Shown here: positions 8,387 to 16,401 of the stretch, in pieces
Position numbering within the stretch: position 1 is the first letter of the stretch
How the letters are laid out: each line of letters begins with the position of its first letter
NCBI RefSeq assembly: GCF_002796985.1
Contig: NZ_PEKX01000020.1
Coordinates: forward strand, 1 to 64,000
DNA length: 64,000 bases
Reading direction: 5' to 3'
Origin: Pseudomonas sp.
Lineage (GTDB): Bacteria; Pseudomonadota; Gammaproteobacteria; Pseudomonadales; Pseudomonadaceae
The notes under the pieces: model-generated
Database searches by the model: none
Told to the model about the DNA's origin: nothing
The model's input: the letters and a program-made list of their open reading frames with translations, nothing else
Position numbers and translations under genes: made by a program

Positions 8387-9184
8387 ATGAGCGACAGCTT
8401 CACCCCCAACCCCTGGCAGGAACTGCGCCGGCTGACCTCTGCGCGCATCGCCCTGGGCCGCGCCGGCACCAGCCTGCCGACCGGCGCGCAACTGGACTTC
8501 CAGTTCGCCCACGCCCAGGCGCGCGACGCCGTGCACCTGCCCTTCGACCGCGACGGCCTCGCCACGCAACTGGCCGAGCGCGGCCGCGATACGCTGCTAC
8601 TGCACAGCGCCGCCGCCGACCGTGACACCTACCTGCAACGCCCTGATCTGGGCCGCCAGTTGAACGAGGAATCGGCGAATATCCTGCGCCGCCATGCTGA
8701 CCGCCATCCCCAGGGTTACGATCTCGCCGTGGTGATTGCCGACGGTCTCTCCTCGCTGGCCGTGCAGCGCCACAGCCTGCCCTTGCTCGAACGCATGGAA
8801 GAACAGGCGCGCAACGAAGGCTGGAGCCTGTCGCCGGTCGCGCTGGTGCAACAGGGCCGGGTCGCCGTGGCCGACGAAGTGGCCCAGCTGCTGCGGGCAA
8901 AGATGGTGGTGATCCTGATCGGCGAGCGCCCCGGCCTGTCCTCACCGGACAGCCTGGGCCTGTACTTCACCTGGGCGCCGAAGGTCGGCCTGAACGACGC
9001 CTACCGCAACTGCATCTCCAACGTGCGCCTGGAGGGCCTCAGCTACGGCCTCGCCACGCACCGCCTGCTCTACCTGATGCGCGAAGCCTGCCGCCGGCAG
9101 CTATCGGGGGTGAACCTGAAGGACGAGGCGGAACTGCCAACACTGGAAGGCATCGGGCCGGGGGCGAATTTCCTGCTGACCTGA
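8387..9184 (+). CDS. eutC: ethanolamine ammonia-lyase small subunit
   Basis: A 265-residue partner of EutB that helps form the cobalamin site. Conserved features include the N-terminal DPWQELRRLTSARIALGRAG-like segment, SLPT, and near the C terminus VVILIGERPGLSSPDSLG and NVRLEGLSYGLATHRL. The ATG at 8387 is 15 bases after the eutB stop and preceded by GGAGG at 8374-8378. It is the last gene of the operon; no strong terminator follows, only a REPIN palindrome at 9207-9284 that could protect the mRNA end. Confidence 0.95.
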   Translation: MSDSFTPNPWQELRRLTSARIALGRAGTSLPTGAQLDFQFAHAQARDAVHLPFDRDGLATQLAERGRDTLLLHSAAADRDTYLQRPDLGRQLNEESANILRRHADRHPQGYDLAVVIADGLSSLAVQRHSLPLLERMEEQARNEGWSLSPVALVQQGRVAVADEVAQLLRAKMVVILIGERPGLSSPDSLGLYFTWAPKVGLNDAYRNCISNVRLEGLSYGLATHRLLYLMREACRRQLSGVNLKDEAELPTLEGIGPGANFLLT

Positions 9185-9206
9185 ACGCCAGCTCAGACGC
9201 TTTTTT

Positions 9207-9284
9207 GTAGGAGCGAGCTTGCTCGCGAACAGGTTTACCGGCGACTCCATCGCTGAAGCGGCTCGCGAGCAAGCTCGCTCCTAC
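9207..9284. repeat. REPIN-type palindromic repeat
   Basis: Bounded by GTAGGAGCGAGCTTGCTCGC at the left and its exact inverse at the right, with a degenerate centre. It is directly downstream of eutC. The remaining bases to 9526 hold no recognisable signal. Confidence 0.85.
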
Positions 9285-9526
9285 AGATATTAATTACCGC
9301 CAGCGCATCCACGCCCTGTCACCACCCCGCAAAACTTCGCGAGCAAGATCCAGGCGCCCCTCACTCCTACGGACAGGGCAGCCCCATCTGCCAACCACAC
9401 CAGATCAAACGCTCGCTTGGATTGCGCTTTCCACAATTTCTGGTGCAGCATCGGACCAATGGCTATTCGCTGGCATAGCCCCTGCATTGCCCTACCCGCC
9501 CATTCACCTCCCGCCGAGGCCCGCTT

Positions 9527-9991
9527 ATGCGCATCGTGCAAGCCACGCTCGACCACCTCGATCTGCTCGCGCCGCTGTTCGTCAAATACCGCGAGTTCTA
9601 CGGCATGCTCCCCTACCCCGAGTCCTCGCGGAAATTCCTCGAGAAGCGCCTGCGCCGCAAGGAATCGGTGATCTACCTGGCCCTGCCGGATGACGACGAC
9701 AGCAAGCTGATGGGCTTCTGCCAGCTGTACCCGAGCTTCTCCTCGCTGTCGCTCAAGCGCGTGTGGATCCTCAACGACATCTATGTCGCCGAAGAGGCGC
9801 GCCGCCAGTTGGTGGCCGACCACCTGCTGCAGACCGCCCGGCAGATGGCCCGCGAAACCCAGGCCGTACGCATGCGCGTATCCACCAGCGTCAATAACGA
9901 AGTGGCGCAGAAGGTCTACGAGTCCATCGGCTTCCACGAGGACAGCGAGTTCAAGAACTACATCCTGCCGATCAGCGACGACCTCAACTGA
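9527..9991 (+). CDS. GNAT-family N-acetyltransferase
   Basis: A 154-residue single-domain GNAT protein. The acetyl-CoA fold is visible as the beta strands around GFCQLYPSFSS, WILNDIYVAEEARRQLVADHLL (the pantetheine-loop region, here with an R-x-x-LVADHLL variant) and the C-terminal NEVAQKVYESIGFHED motif. The substrate is unknown. It occupies the position of PA4026 after eutC in P. aeruginosa. There is no obvious ribosome site; the ATG at 9527 is the first one that keeps the whole fold. Confidence 0.8.
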   Translation: MRIVQATLDHLDLLAPLFVKYREFYGMLPYPESSRKFLEKRLRRKESVIYLALPDDDDSKLMGFCQLYPSFSSLSLKRVWILNDIYVAEEARRQLVADHLLQTARQMARETQAVRMRVSTSVNNEVAQKVYESIGFHEDSEFKNYILPISDDLN

Positions 9992-10091
9992 CGATCTGAT
10001 TCAAGGTGCGCCCCGCCCGCTGGCATCGGCGTGCCAGGCGCACTAGAGTGCCCTCAGCGCAATTGCCGCGGCCTCCGCACGAAGGGATCCC

Positions 10092-10976
10092 ATGCGTCAT
10101 TCCCTGCTCGTTCTGCGTACAGCCTGCCTCTGCCTCGCACTCCTGGGCGCCACCGCCCAGGCCCAGACCCTGCGTGTCGCCACCCTGGAGTGGGCGCCGT
10201 ACGTCGGTAGCGACCTGCCGGGTAACGGGCTGGCCAGCCGCATCCTCAACGAAGCCCTGGCACTCAACGGCGACAAGGCCGAGCTGGTATTCCTGCCCTG
10301 GCAACGGGCGCTCAACGAAACCCGCGAAGGCCGCTTCGACGCCCTGATGCCGGCGTACCTCTCGGCCGAGCGGCGGGAAGACTTCTACACCTCGATGCCG
10401 CTGCTGGATTCCCAGCTCGGCTTCTTCCGCCGCCGCGACCGGGCGCTGCCGATCGACCCACACAACCTCGACAGCCTGCGTCCCTACCGCATCGGCGTAG
10501 TGCGGGGCTACGTCAACCAGAGCGCCTTCGACGCCGCCGACTTCCTCAACAAGGACGTGGTCAGCAGCGACTGGCAGAACCTGGAAAAACTCCTGCGCGG
10601 GCGCATCGACCTGGCCGTGGTGGATCGCTACACCGGCTACCAGCTGCTCAGCCAGAACGCCCCGGCCCTGCGCGAACAGCTGGAGTTCGTCGAGCCGCCG
10701 CTGGAGGTCAAGCCGCTCTACGTGCTGGTGCCGAAGAAGCGCGCCGAAGGCCAGGCCCTGGCCGCCAGCCTCGACCGCGGCCTGCGTACCCTGCGCCGCA
10801 GTGGCCGTCTTCAGCAACTGATAGCCGAGGCACACCTGGAAAGCGCGATGAACACCCGCGAAGTCGCCGCGCATCCCTTGGCCGAACAGTTGCCGGCGAC
10901 CAGCGATCCGCACGGGGCCGCCTTGACGTCCAGGACGACACCGGACCTGCTGAGCTGGCAGGCCAGCCTGCTCTGA
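10092..10976 (+). CDS. periplasmic substrate-binding protein, SBP_bac_3-like (transporter-like domain)
   Basis: A 294-residue protein with a clear Sec signal peptide (MRHSLLVLRTACLCLALLGA, cleavage after AQA near residue 25) followed by one family-3 solute-binding fold (LRVATLEWAPYVGSDL, then PYRIGVVRGYVNQSAFD). No permease or ATPase genes adjoin it. Such orphan proteins bind amino-acid-like ligands or act as sensory or enzymatic variants; the ligand cannot be told from sequence. It is preceded by the GNAT gene with a 100-base gap, and followed by a long leader to the DedA gene. Confidence 0.75.
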   Translation: MRHSLLVLRTACLCLALLGATAQAQTLRVATLEWAPYVGSDLPGNGLASRILNEALALNGDKAELVFLPWQRALNETREGRFDALMPAYLSAERREDFYTSMPLLDSQLGFFRRRDRALPIDPHNLDSLRPYRIGVVRGYVNQSAFDAADFLNKDVVSSDWQNLEKLLRGRIDLAVVDRYTGYQLLSQNAPALREQLEFVEPPLEVKPLYVLVPKKRAEGQALAASLDRGLRTLRRSGRLQQLIAEAHLESAMNTREVAAHPLAEQLPATSDPHGAALTSRTTPDLLSWQASLL

Positions 10977-11126
10977 AACGCCCTATCCGGGACTGCCCGG
11001 GGTATTTGTCACAAGGAGTTGCCGCGCTCGCAGCGACAGGATTTTCACGCAGAAGCTGTAATATCCTCCCGCGGACCTTCGTCGCAGGATTCGACGGAGC
11101 GCGCCCCCGGCAGCCCGGCCGCGCCT

Positions 11127-11132
11127 TATAAT
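11127..11132 (+). promoter_or_regulatory. possible -10 box for the DedA gene
   Basis: A perfect TATAAT lies 42 bases before the DedA ATG in a very GC-rich stretch. No good -35 hexamer stands 16-18 bases upstream, so the call is tentative. Confidence 0.35.
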
Positions 11133-11173
11133 GGGCGGCCCGGCCGTTCACCTTGTTGTCACACAGGCTTCTC

Positions 11174-11833
11174 ATGGAATTCAACCCGATCGATCTGATT
11201 CTCCACCTCGACACCTACCTGTCGATGGCGGTGGCCAACTATGGCACCTGGATCTACGCCATCCTCTTCCTGGTGATTTTCTGCGAGACCGGCCTGGTGG
11301 TGACCCCCTTCCTGCCGGGCGACTCCCTGCTGTTCATTGCCGGCGCCATCTGCGCCGCTGGCGGCATGGACCCCTGGCTGCTCGGCGGCCTGCTGCTGGT
11401 CGCGGCCATCACCGGCGACAGCACCAACTACGTGATCGGCCGAACACTGGGCAAGCGCCTGTTCAGCAACCCGGACTCAAAGGTCTTCCGCCGCGACTAC
11501 CTGGACCAGACCCACTCCTTCTACGAGCGTCATGGCGGCAAGACCGTGACCCTGGCGCGTTTCCTGCCCATCGTGCGGACCTTCGCGCCCTTCGTCGCCG
11601 GCATGGCCTACATGCCCTACGTACGCTTCCTGTTCTTCAGCGTCGCCGGCAGCATCGCCTGGGTTGGCGGCCTGGTCACCCTGGGCTTCTTCTTCGGCAA
11701 CGTGCCGTTCATCAAACAGAATCTCTCGGTGATGATCGTCGCCATCATCGCCTTCTCGCTGGTGCCCATGCTGATCGGCTTCATCCGCCACAAGATGCGC
11801 CCCTCCGCCAAGGCCCAGCCCGGCGAGCATTGA
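11174..11833 (+). CDS. DedA-family inner-membrane protein (SNARE-associated/VTT domain)
   Basis: A 219-residue membrane protein with about five hydrophobic segments. DedA signature features are visible: FCETGLVVTPFLPGDSLLF in the first re-entrant region, TNYVIGRTLGKRLF and RFLPIVRTFAPFVAGMAYM. The family contributes to membrane homeostasis and has been linked to undecaprenyl-phosphate or phospholipid flipping. The ATG at 11174 was preferred over a TTG-type upstream start at 11153 because the protein then begins with the usual MEFNPIDLILHLD. mtfA starts only seven bases after its stop, so the two are probably co-transcribed. Confidence 0.85.
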   Translation: MEFNPIDLILHLDTYLSMAVANYGTWIYAILFLVIFCETGLVVTPFLPGDSLLFIAGAICAAGGMDPWLLGGLLLVAAITGDSTNYVIGRTLGKRLFSNPDSKVFRRDYLDQTHSFYERHGGKTVTLARFLPIVRTFAPFVAGMAYMPYVRFLFFSVAGSIAWVGGLVTLGFFFGNVPFIKQNLSVMIVAIIAFSLVPMLIGFIRHKMRPSAKAQPGEH

Positions 11834-11840
11834 TCCGCCC

Positions 11841-12659
11841 ATGTGGTCGTTCAGCGCCTGGCGCCGCCGGCGCTTCCTAGCCCGTCACCCGCTCGACGCA
11901 CAGCTGTGGGCGCAGGTGCGTCAGCATCTGCCGATCCTCGACGGCCTGAGCGAAGAGGATCTGTGCCGGCTCGGCGAACGGGCGCTGCTGTTCCTGCGCG
12001 ACAAGCGCCTCTCGCCGCTGCCGGGCATCGAACTGGACGACCAGCGCCGCCTGCTGCTGGCCGCCCAGGCCGAGCTGCCACTGCTGCACCTGCCCGACCT
12101 GAACTGGTACGGCGGCTTCCACGAGCTGGTGCTGTACCCCGACGACTTCGTCAGCCCGCAGAAGCACCGCGACCCGGCGGGCGTCATGCATGAATTCGAC
12201 GACGAGCGCGCCGGTGAAACGTCCCTGCAAGGCCCGGTGATCCTCGCCTGGCCCGGCGTGGAAAGCGGTGGCGGCTGGGACGCCTACAACCTGGTGATCC
12301 ACGAGCTGGCGCACAAGCTCGACATGCTCAACGGCGACGCCAACGGCCTGCCGCCGCTGCACCGCGACATGCGCGTCACCGACTGGGCCAGCGCCATGCA
12401 GGCCGCCTACGACGACCTGAACCGCCAACTCGACCACGACCCGCAGGCGCACACCGCCATCGACCCGTACGCGGCCGAGAATCCGGCGGAATTCTTCGCC
12501 GTTACCAGCGAGTACTTCTTTACCGCCCCCGACCTCCTTCAGGCGGCCTATCCCAAAGTCTATGAACAGCTTTCGCTGTTCTACCGGCAAGATCCGCTCT
12601 CGCGCCTGCACCGGCTGCAGACCGAGCACCCCGAATATCAGGAAACTCCGGCGCACTAG
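11841..12659 (+). CDS. mtfA: zinc-dependent peptidase, MtfA (DgsA anti-repressor) family
   Basis: A 272-residue cytosolic protein of the M90 peptidase family. The zinc motif HELAH is at residues 154-158, followed by the conserved KLDMLNGDANGLPPL and, downstream, the third-ligand region NPAEFFAVTSEYFF. In enterobacteria MtfA binds the Mlc repressor; in Pseudomonas its partner is unknown. It lies seven bases after the DedA gene, as PA4030 follows PA4029. The next gene, ppa, has its own promoter. Confidence 0.85.
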   Translation: MWSFSAWRRRRFLARHPLDAQLWAQVRQHLPILDGLSEEDLCRLGERALLFLRDKRLSPLPGIELDDQRRLLLAAQAELPLLHLPDLNWYGGFHELVLYPDDFVSPQKHRDPAGVMHEFDDERAGETSLQGPVILAWPGVESGGGWDAYNLVIHELAHKLDMLNGDANGLPPLHRDMRVTDWASAMQAAYDDLNRQLDHDPQAHTAIDPYAAENPAEFFAVTSEYFFTAPDLLQAAYPKVYEQLSLFYRQDPLSRLHRLQTEHPEYQETPAH

Positions 12660-12692
12660 GCGATGTCTGTGGCTTGGACACGGCAATCTGCC

Positions 12693-12698
12693 TATAAT
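12693..12698 (+). promoter_or_regulatory. -10 box of the ppa promoter
   Basis: A perfect TATAAT stands 42 bases before the ppa ATG; TGGCTT or TTGGAC upstream gives only a weak -35 at imperfect spacing. A strong separate promoter is expected for this housekeeping gene. Confidence 0.55.
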
Positions 12699-12739
12699 CC
12701 GCCGCACTTTTTCGGCCCGACCACTATCTGGAGTCGTCC

Positions 12740-13270
12740 ATGAGCTACAGCAGCATCCCGGCTGGCAAAGACCTGCCGAACGACATTTACGTCGCCATCG
12801 AGATCCCGGCCAACCACGCGCCGATCAAGTACGAAATCGACAAGGACACCGACTGCCTGTTCGTCGACCGTTTCATGGCCACCCCCATGTTCTACCCGGC
12901 CAACTACGGCTTCATCCCGAACACCCTGGCCGACGACGGTGACCCCCTCGACGTGCTGGTCGTGACCCCCTACCCGGTCGCTCCGGGTTCGGTGATCCGC
13001 GCCCGTCCGGTCGGCGTGCTGAACATGAGCGACGAAGCCGGCGGCGACGCCAAGCTGATCGCCGTGCCGCACGACAAGCTGAGCGTGCTGTACCAGGACG
13101 TGAAGGAATACACCGACCTGCCGGCCCTGCTGCTGGAGCAGATCAAGCACTTCTTCGAGAACTACAAGGATCTCGAGAAGGGCAAGTGGGTGAAAGTCGA
13201 AGGCTGGGGCGATACCGCACAGGCTCACGACTACATCAACAAAGCCGTCGCCGCCTACCAGGCCAAGTGA
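12740..13270 (+). CDS. ppa: inorganic pyrophosphatase (family I)
   Basis: A 176-residue soluble enzyme that hydrolyses pyrophosphate to phosphate. Family I landmarks are all present: VAIEIPANHAPIKYEID, the metal-site signature DDGDPLDVLV, and KDYINKA-type ending (HDYINKAVAAYQ). The length is typical for bacterial hexameric forms. It is monocistronic, between a perfect -10 box upstream and a perfect hairpin terminator downstream (13300-13324). It corresponds to PA4031. Confidence 0.97.
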   Translation: MSYSSIPAGKDLPNDIYVAIEIPANHAPIKYEIDKDTDCLFVDRFMATPMFYPANYGFIPNTLADDGDPLDVLVVTPYPVAPGSVIRARPVGVLNMSDEAGGDAKLIAVPHDKLSVLYQDVKEYTDLPALLLEQIKHFFENYKDLEKGKWVKVEGWGDTAQAHDYINKAVAAYQAK

Positions 13271-13299
13271 TGCTGGCGCGGGCTGCCCGCGCCGTGAAG

Positions 13300-13324
13300 A
13301 GCCCCGCCCGAGCGGGGCTTTTTT
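13300..13324 (+). terminator. rho-independent terminator of ppa
   Basis: AGCCCCGC (13300-13307) and GCGGGGCT (13312-13319) form a perfect stem with a four-base loop and a T-run. Confidence 0.9.
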
Positions 13325-13370
13325 ATGACTGGGATTAGGCTTTTCGTCCCGACCTTGCTACTATCTTCGC

Positions 13371-13474
13371 CCCCGCACGCAGCCCGCTGCGTTGCCACAG
13401 AATCAAGGCGGCCCGCCCTACCAGAAGTAAGGTTGGACCACCCCCTGAAAGCCGGCCACAAGCCGGCTTTTTTA
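13371..13474 (+). ncRNA. candidate small RNA between ppa and the START-domain gene
   Basis: Between the ppa terminator and the next gene there is a self-contained unit: an extended -10-like element TGCTACTAT (13356-13364), about 75 bases without a convincing reading frame, and a second perfect terminator (AAAGCCGGC at 13448-13456, GCCGGCTTT at 13462-13470, then T bases). A second terminator with no gene in front of it needs a transcript to end. Length would be about 100 nt. No named sRNA is recognised. Confidence 0.4.
13448..13473 (+). terminator. second rho-independent terminator downstream of ppa
   Basis: A perfect 9-base stem AAAGCCGGC/GCCGGCTTT with a five-base loop runs straight into a T-tract. 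It would end the candidate small RNA transcript. Confidence 0.85.
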
Positions 13475-13595
13475 ATGCCTGCGATTCACCCCCGCGCAGC
13501 CGGCACAATCCCCCGCCAGACCGCTCGCCGGCCAATGCGCCGTTGTCACGGGCCAGGCATAAGATCGGAGCTAGTCCCCCGCCGGTCTCGCCGTC

Positions 13596-14225
13596 ATGAA
13601 GCACTCGTCATCGCTCCTGCTCGCCCTGCTGCTGACAGCGCCTGCGCTTGCCCATGCGCAAGCGGCCGACTGGAAGCTCGCCAAGGACGAAGATGGCGTG
13701 AAGGTCTACCTGAGCCAGGTGCCCGGCTCGCGCTACAAGAGCTTCCGAGGCGTGACACTGGTAAAGGCCGACGTCGCCACGCTCGGCCACCTGCAGGAGA
13801 ACCTGCGCGTCTCCTGCGCCTGGCTCTATGCCTGCGCGCAGATGCGCCTGCTCAAGTACAGCGACGAAGCCATCTGGGTCTACCTCGACACCAAACTGCC
13901 CTGGCCCGCCGCACCGCGCGACCTGGTGCTGAAGGTGAGCACCGAGGAAACCCCCGACGGCGGCATGGTCCGCCACCTGCAGGCGGCGCCGAACTACATC
14001 CCGCCGGTGAAGGACCGCATCCGCGTGCCCAGCGTGTCCGGCACCTGGCAGATGGTCCCCAAGGGCCCGAAGCTAACCGAAGTCACCTACGAGATGCGCG
14101 GCGAACCCGGCGGCAGCGTGCCGTCCTGGCTGGCGAACCAGTTCGTGGTGGATGCGCCATTCGAGTCGCTGCGCATGCTCAAGCTGGTGGCGGAACACCA
14201 GGGCGTCCGGGACAGCGGCTACTAG
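13596..14225 (+). CDS. exported START-domain protein
   Basis: A 209-residue protein with a Sec signal peptide (MKHSSSLLLALLLTAPALAHA, cleavage near residue 23) and a START/SRPBCC lipid-binding fold from about 26 to 205. START-type landmarks include DEDGVKVYLSQVPGS, the WVYLDTKLPWPAAPRDLVL strand region, and the closing helix SWLANQFVVDAPFESLRML. The ligand, probably a lipid or hydrophobic molecule in the periplasm, is unknown. It lies upstream of xseB but 128 bases separate them, so common transcription is uncertain. Confidence 0.8.
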   Translation: MKHSSSLLLALLLTAPALAHAQAADWKLAKDEDGVKVYLSQVPGSRYKSFRGVTLVKADVATLGHLQENLRVSCAWLYACAQMRLLKYSDEAIWVYLDTKLPWPAAPRDLVLKVSTEETPDGGMVRHLQAAPNYIPPVKDRIRVPSVSGTWQMVPKGPKLTEVTYEMRGEPGGSVPSWLANQFVVDAPFESLRMLKLVAEHQGVRDSGY

Positions 14226-14353
14226 GGCAGCCCGCCCGGAAGTGCTGTCGGCGGCACTGGCACAGGTGCCTGCAGCGTGACCGAAGATTTGCCCGCAATG
14301 CCCGTCTCTGCTAGTGTCCCGAGGTTTCCGAATACCCCCGCCGAGATGTCCGC

Positions 14354-14599
14354 ATGGCCCGCAAGAAAGCTTCCCTCGACTTCGAACAGTCCCTCGCCGA
14401 GCTGCAAACGCTGGTGGAGCGCCTGGAAAGCGGCGAGTTGTCGCTGGAGGACTCGCTGGGGGCCTTCGAGCAGGGCATCCGCCTGACCCGTGAATGCCAG
14501 GGAGCACTGACCCAGGCGGAGCAGAAGGTGCAGATCCTGCTGGAACGCGACGGCGAACTGAGCGAAGCGCCCTTCGATCCGGAAGGCGAAGACGCATGA
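14354..14599 (+). CDS. xseB: exodeoxyribonuclease VII small subunit
   Basis: An 81-residue protein with the XseB pattern SLAELQTLVERLESGELSLEDSL followed by FEQGIRLTRECQGAL and a coiled-coil-like second helix (about residues 10-62). It pairs with XseA, encoded elsewhere, to degrade single-stranded DNA. Its stop overlaps the start of ispA in ATGA (14596-14599), which indicates translational coupling. In most Pseudomonas this operon continues directly into dxs; here dxs is 18.7 kb away. Confidence 0.95.
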   Translation: MARKKASLDFEQSLAELQTLVERLESGELSLEDSLGAFEQGIRLTRECQGALTQAEQKVQILLERDGELSEAPFDPEGEDA

Positions 14600-15483
14600 T
14601 CGCCGCGTACCAGGCGCGCTGTACGGCGCGTGTCGATGCTGCGCTGGAAAAACTCTTCGTCGCTCCCCGTGAAGAACTCACCCGTCTCTATGCCGCCATG
14701 CGCTACAGCGTGGTCAACGGTGGCAAGCGCGTACGCCCGCTGCTCGCCTACGCGGCCTGCGAAGCCTTGGGTGGCGAGGCCGGGCGTGCCGATGGCGCGG
14801 CCTGCGCGGTAGAGCTGATCCACGCCTATTCCCTGGTGCACGATGACCTGCCGGCGATGGACGACGACGCACTGCGCCGTGGCCAGCCGACCACCCACAT
14901 CGCCTTCGACGAAGCCTGTGCGATCCTCGCCGGCGACGGCCTGCAGGCGCTGGCGTTCGAGGTGATCGGTAACGCCCAGCTCAATCCACAGGATACCCAG
15001 ACCCGTCTGGACATGCTGCTGGCCCTGACCCGCGCGGCCGGTTCTGCCGGCATGGTCGGCGGGCAGGCTATCGACCTGGAATCCGTGGGCCGCAAGATCG
15101 ACCAGGCGGCGCTGGAAACCATGCACCGGCACAAGACCGGCGCGCTGATCGAAGCCAGCGTGCAGCTCGGCGCCCTGGCCAGCGGCCGCGCCGACAGCGC
15201 TGCGCTGGAGGCCCTGCGCCGCTACGCCGAGGCCGTGGGCCTGGCGTTCCAGGTGCAGGACGACATCCTCGACGTGGAAAGCGACACCGCCACCCTCGGC
15301 AAGACCCAGGGCAAGGACCAGGCCCACGACAAACCGACCTACCCCGCCCTGCTCGGCCTCGACGCCGCCAAGGCCTACGCCCTGGCCCTGCGCGACCAGG
15401 CACTGGCCGCGCTGGAAGGCTTCGGCGACAACGCCGAGCCGCTGCGCGCCCTGGCCCGCTATATCGTCGAACGCCGCCACTGA
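14596..15483 (+). CDS. ispA: farnesyl diphosphate synthase (geranyltranstransferase)
   Basis: A 295-residue polyprenyl synthase that condenses isopentenyl diphosphate to farnesyl diphosphate for quinones and undecaprenyl lipid. The first aspartate-rich motif is DDLPAMDDD (near residue 84-92), the second is DDILD (near 223-227), with GGKRVRP and GGQAIDLE between them. The start at 14596 overlaps the xseB stop. The expected partner dxs does not follow; instead a GntR-type regulator begins 132 bases downstream, so the operon has been split by an inserted block. Confidence 0.97.
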   Translation: MIAAYQARCTARVDAALEKLFVAPREELTRLYAAMRYSVVNGGKRVRPLLAYAACEALGGEAGRADGAACAVELIHAYSLVHDDLPAMDDDALRRGQPTTHIAFDEACAILAGDGLQALAFEVIGNAQLNPQDTQTRLDMLLALTRAAGSAGMVGGQAIDLESVGRKIDQAALETMHRHKTGALIEASVQLGALASGRADSAALEALRRYAEAVGLAFQVQDDILDVESDTATLGKTQGKDQAHDKPTYPALLGLDAAKAYALALRDQALAALEGFGDNAEPLRALARYIVERRH

Positions 15484-15551
15484 TTCCTCGGCACGCGCGT
15501 TGCGTGTGCAAATCACGTGAGTCGCCCATTGCGATGACCGCTTGCCGGTGC

Positions 15552-15584
15552 TTCACTGCATTACAGGGATTTCGTATACCATAT
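15552..15584 (+). promoter_or_regulatory. gntR promoter with overlapping GntR operator
   Basis: TTCACT (15552-15557) and TATACC (15575-15580) are 17 bases apart, a reasonable sigma-70 promoter. The -10 lies within ATTTCGTATACCATAT (15569-15584), a partly matching copy of the palindrome TTTCGTATACGAAA found at 21322-21337 and 27283-27296. This suggests autorepression of the GntR gene. Confidence 0.5.
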
Positions 15585-15614
15585 CCGACACCAGCCAACT
15601 GACCGGACTGCATC

Positions 15615-16289
15615 GTGCCGCTACGCAACGCTCCCAATCTGGGTATCGTCCCCTCCGCTTCGGAGACCATCGCCAAGCACCTGCGCGAGGCGATCATTTC
15701 CGGCCAGCTGGCGGAGCACGAGCCGATTCGCCAGGACGACATCGCGCAGATCTTCAACGTCAGCAAGATCCCCGTGCGCGAGGCGCTCAAGCGCCTGGAG
15801 GCCGAGGGCCTGGTGGAGTTCCAGCGCAACAAGGGTGCGCTGGTAACGAAGATTTCCGAACCGGAACTGGCGCAGATGTTCGAGGTGCGCGTGGTCCTCG
15901 AGGTTCAGGCGCTGCGCCTGGCGATTCCGAACATGGGCGCCCAAACCTTTGCCCGCGCCGAGAGCATCTGTGCCGAGTTCGTCGGCGAGGATGACATCGG
16001 CCGCTGGGCCGAATTGAACTGGGCACTGCACGCCTGCCTCTACGAGCCGGCGCAGCGGCCGTACCTGGTCGGGCTGATCCGCTCGATCCATGACAAGGTC
16101 GAACGCTACCTGCGCCTGCAGATGAGCATGTCCGACGGCAAGGAACGCGCCGACCACGAGCACCACGACATCCTCGAAGCCTGCCGCGCCGGCGACGCCG
16201 ACCGCGCCGCGCAACTGCTGGAAGAACACATCAACGGCGTCTGCCGCACGCTCTACGAACACCTGCCGAACCGTCCCACGCCGAGCTGA
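15615..16289 (+). CDS. GntR-family regulator with FCD domain, probable hydroxyproline regulator
   Basis: A 224-residue protein with a winged helix at about 12-75 (the GntR signature is in IFNVSKIPVREALKRLEAEGLV) and an FCD ligand domain at about 85-215 (metal-site-like His and Asp residues in LNWALHACLY and ADHEHHDIL). The start is the GTG at 15615; no ATG fits the fold. It precedes lhpA by 112 bases and the pair may be co-transcribed. Palindromes with core TCGTATAC in front of this gene, the binding-protein gene and the deaminase gene are its likely operators, giving repression relieved by a hydroxyproline-pathway metabolite. Operator and ligand are inferences. Confidence 0.8.
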   Translation: MPLRNAPNLGIVPSASETIAKHLREAIISGQLAEHEPIRQDDIAQIFNVSKIPVREALKRLEAEGLVEFQRNKGALVTKISEPELAQMFEVRVVLEVQALRLAIPNMGAQTFARAESICAEFVGEDDIGRWAELNWALHACLYEPAQRPYLVGLIRSIHDKVERYLRLQMSMSDGKERADHEHHDILEACRAGDADRAAQLLEEHINGVCRTLYEHLPNRPTPS

Positions 16290-16401
16290 TCGACCAGCGT
16301 CGCTGTGCCGATTTCATCATCGGCCCGGCGGAAAACCCTCAAGCCCCATTCCCCGCTCCGCGCCACCCTAGGGTCAACCACAAGACACCCCAGGGGGCAG
16401 C

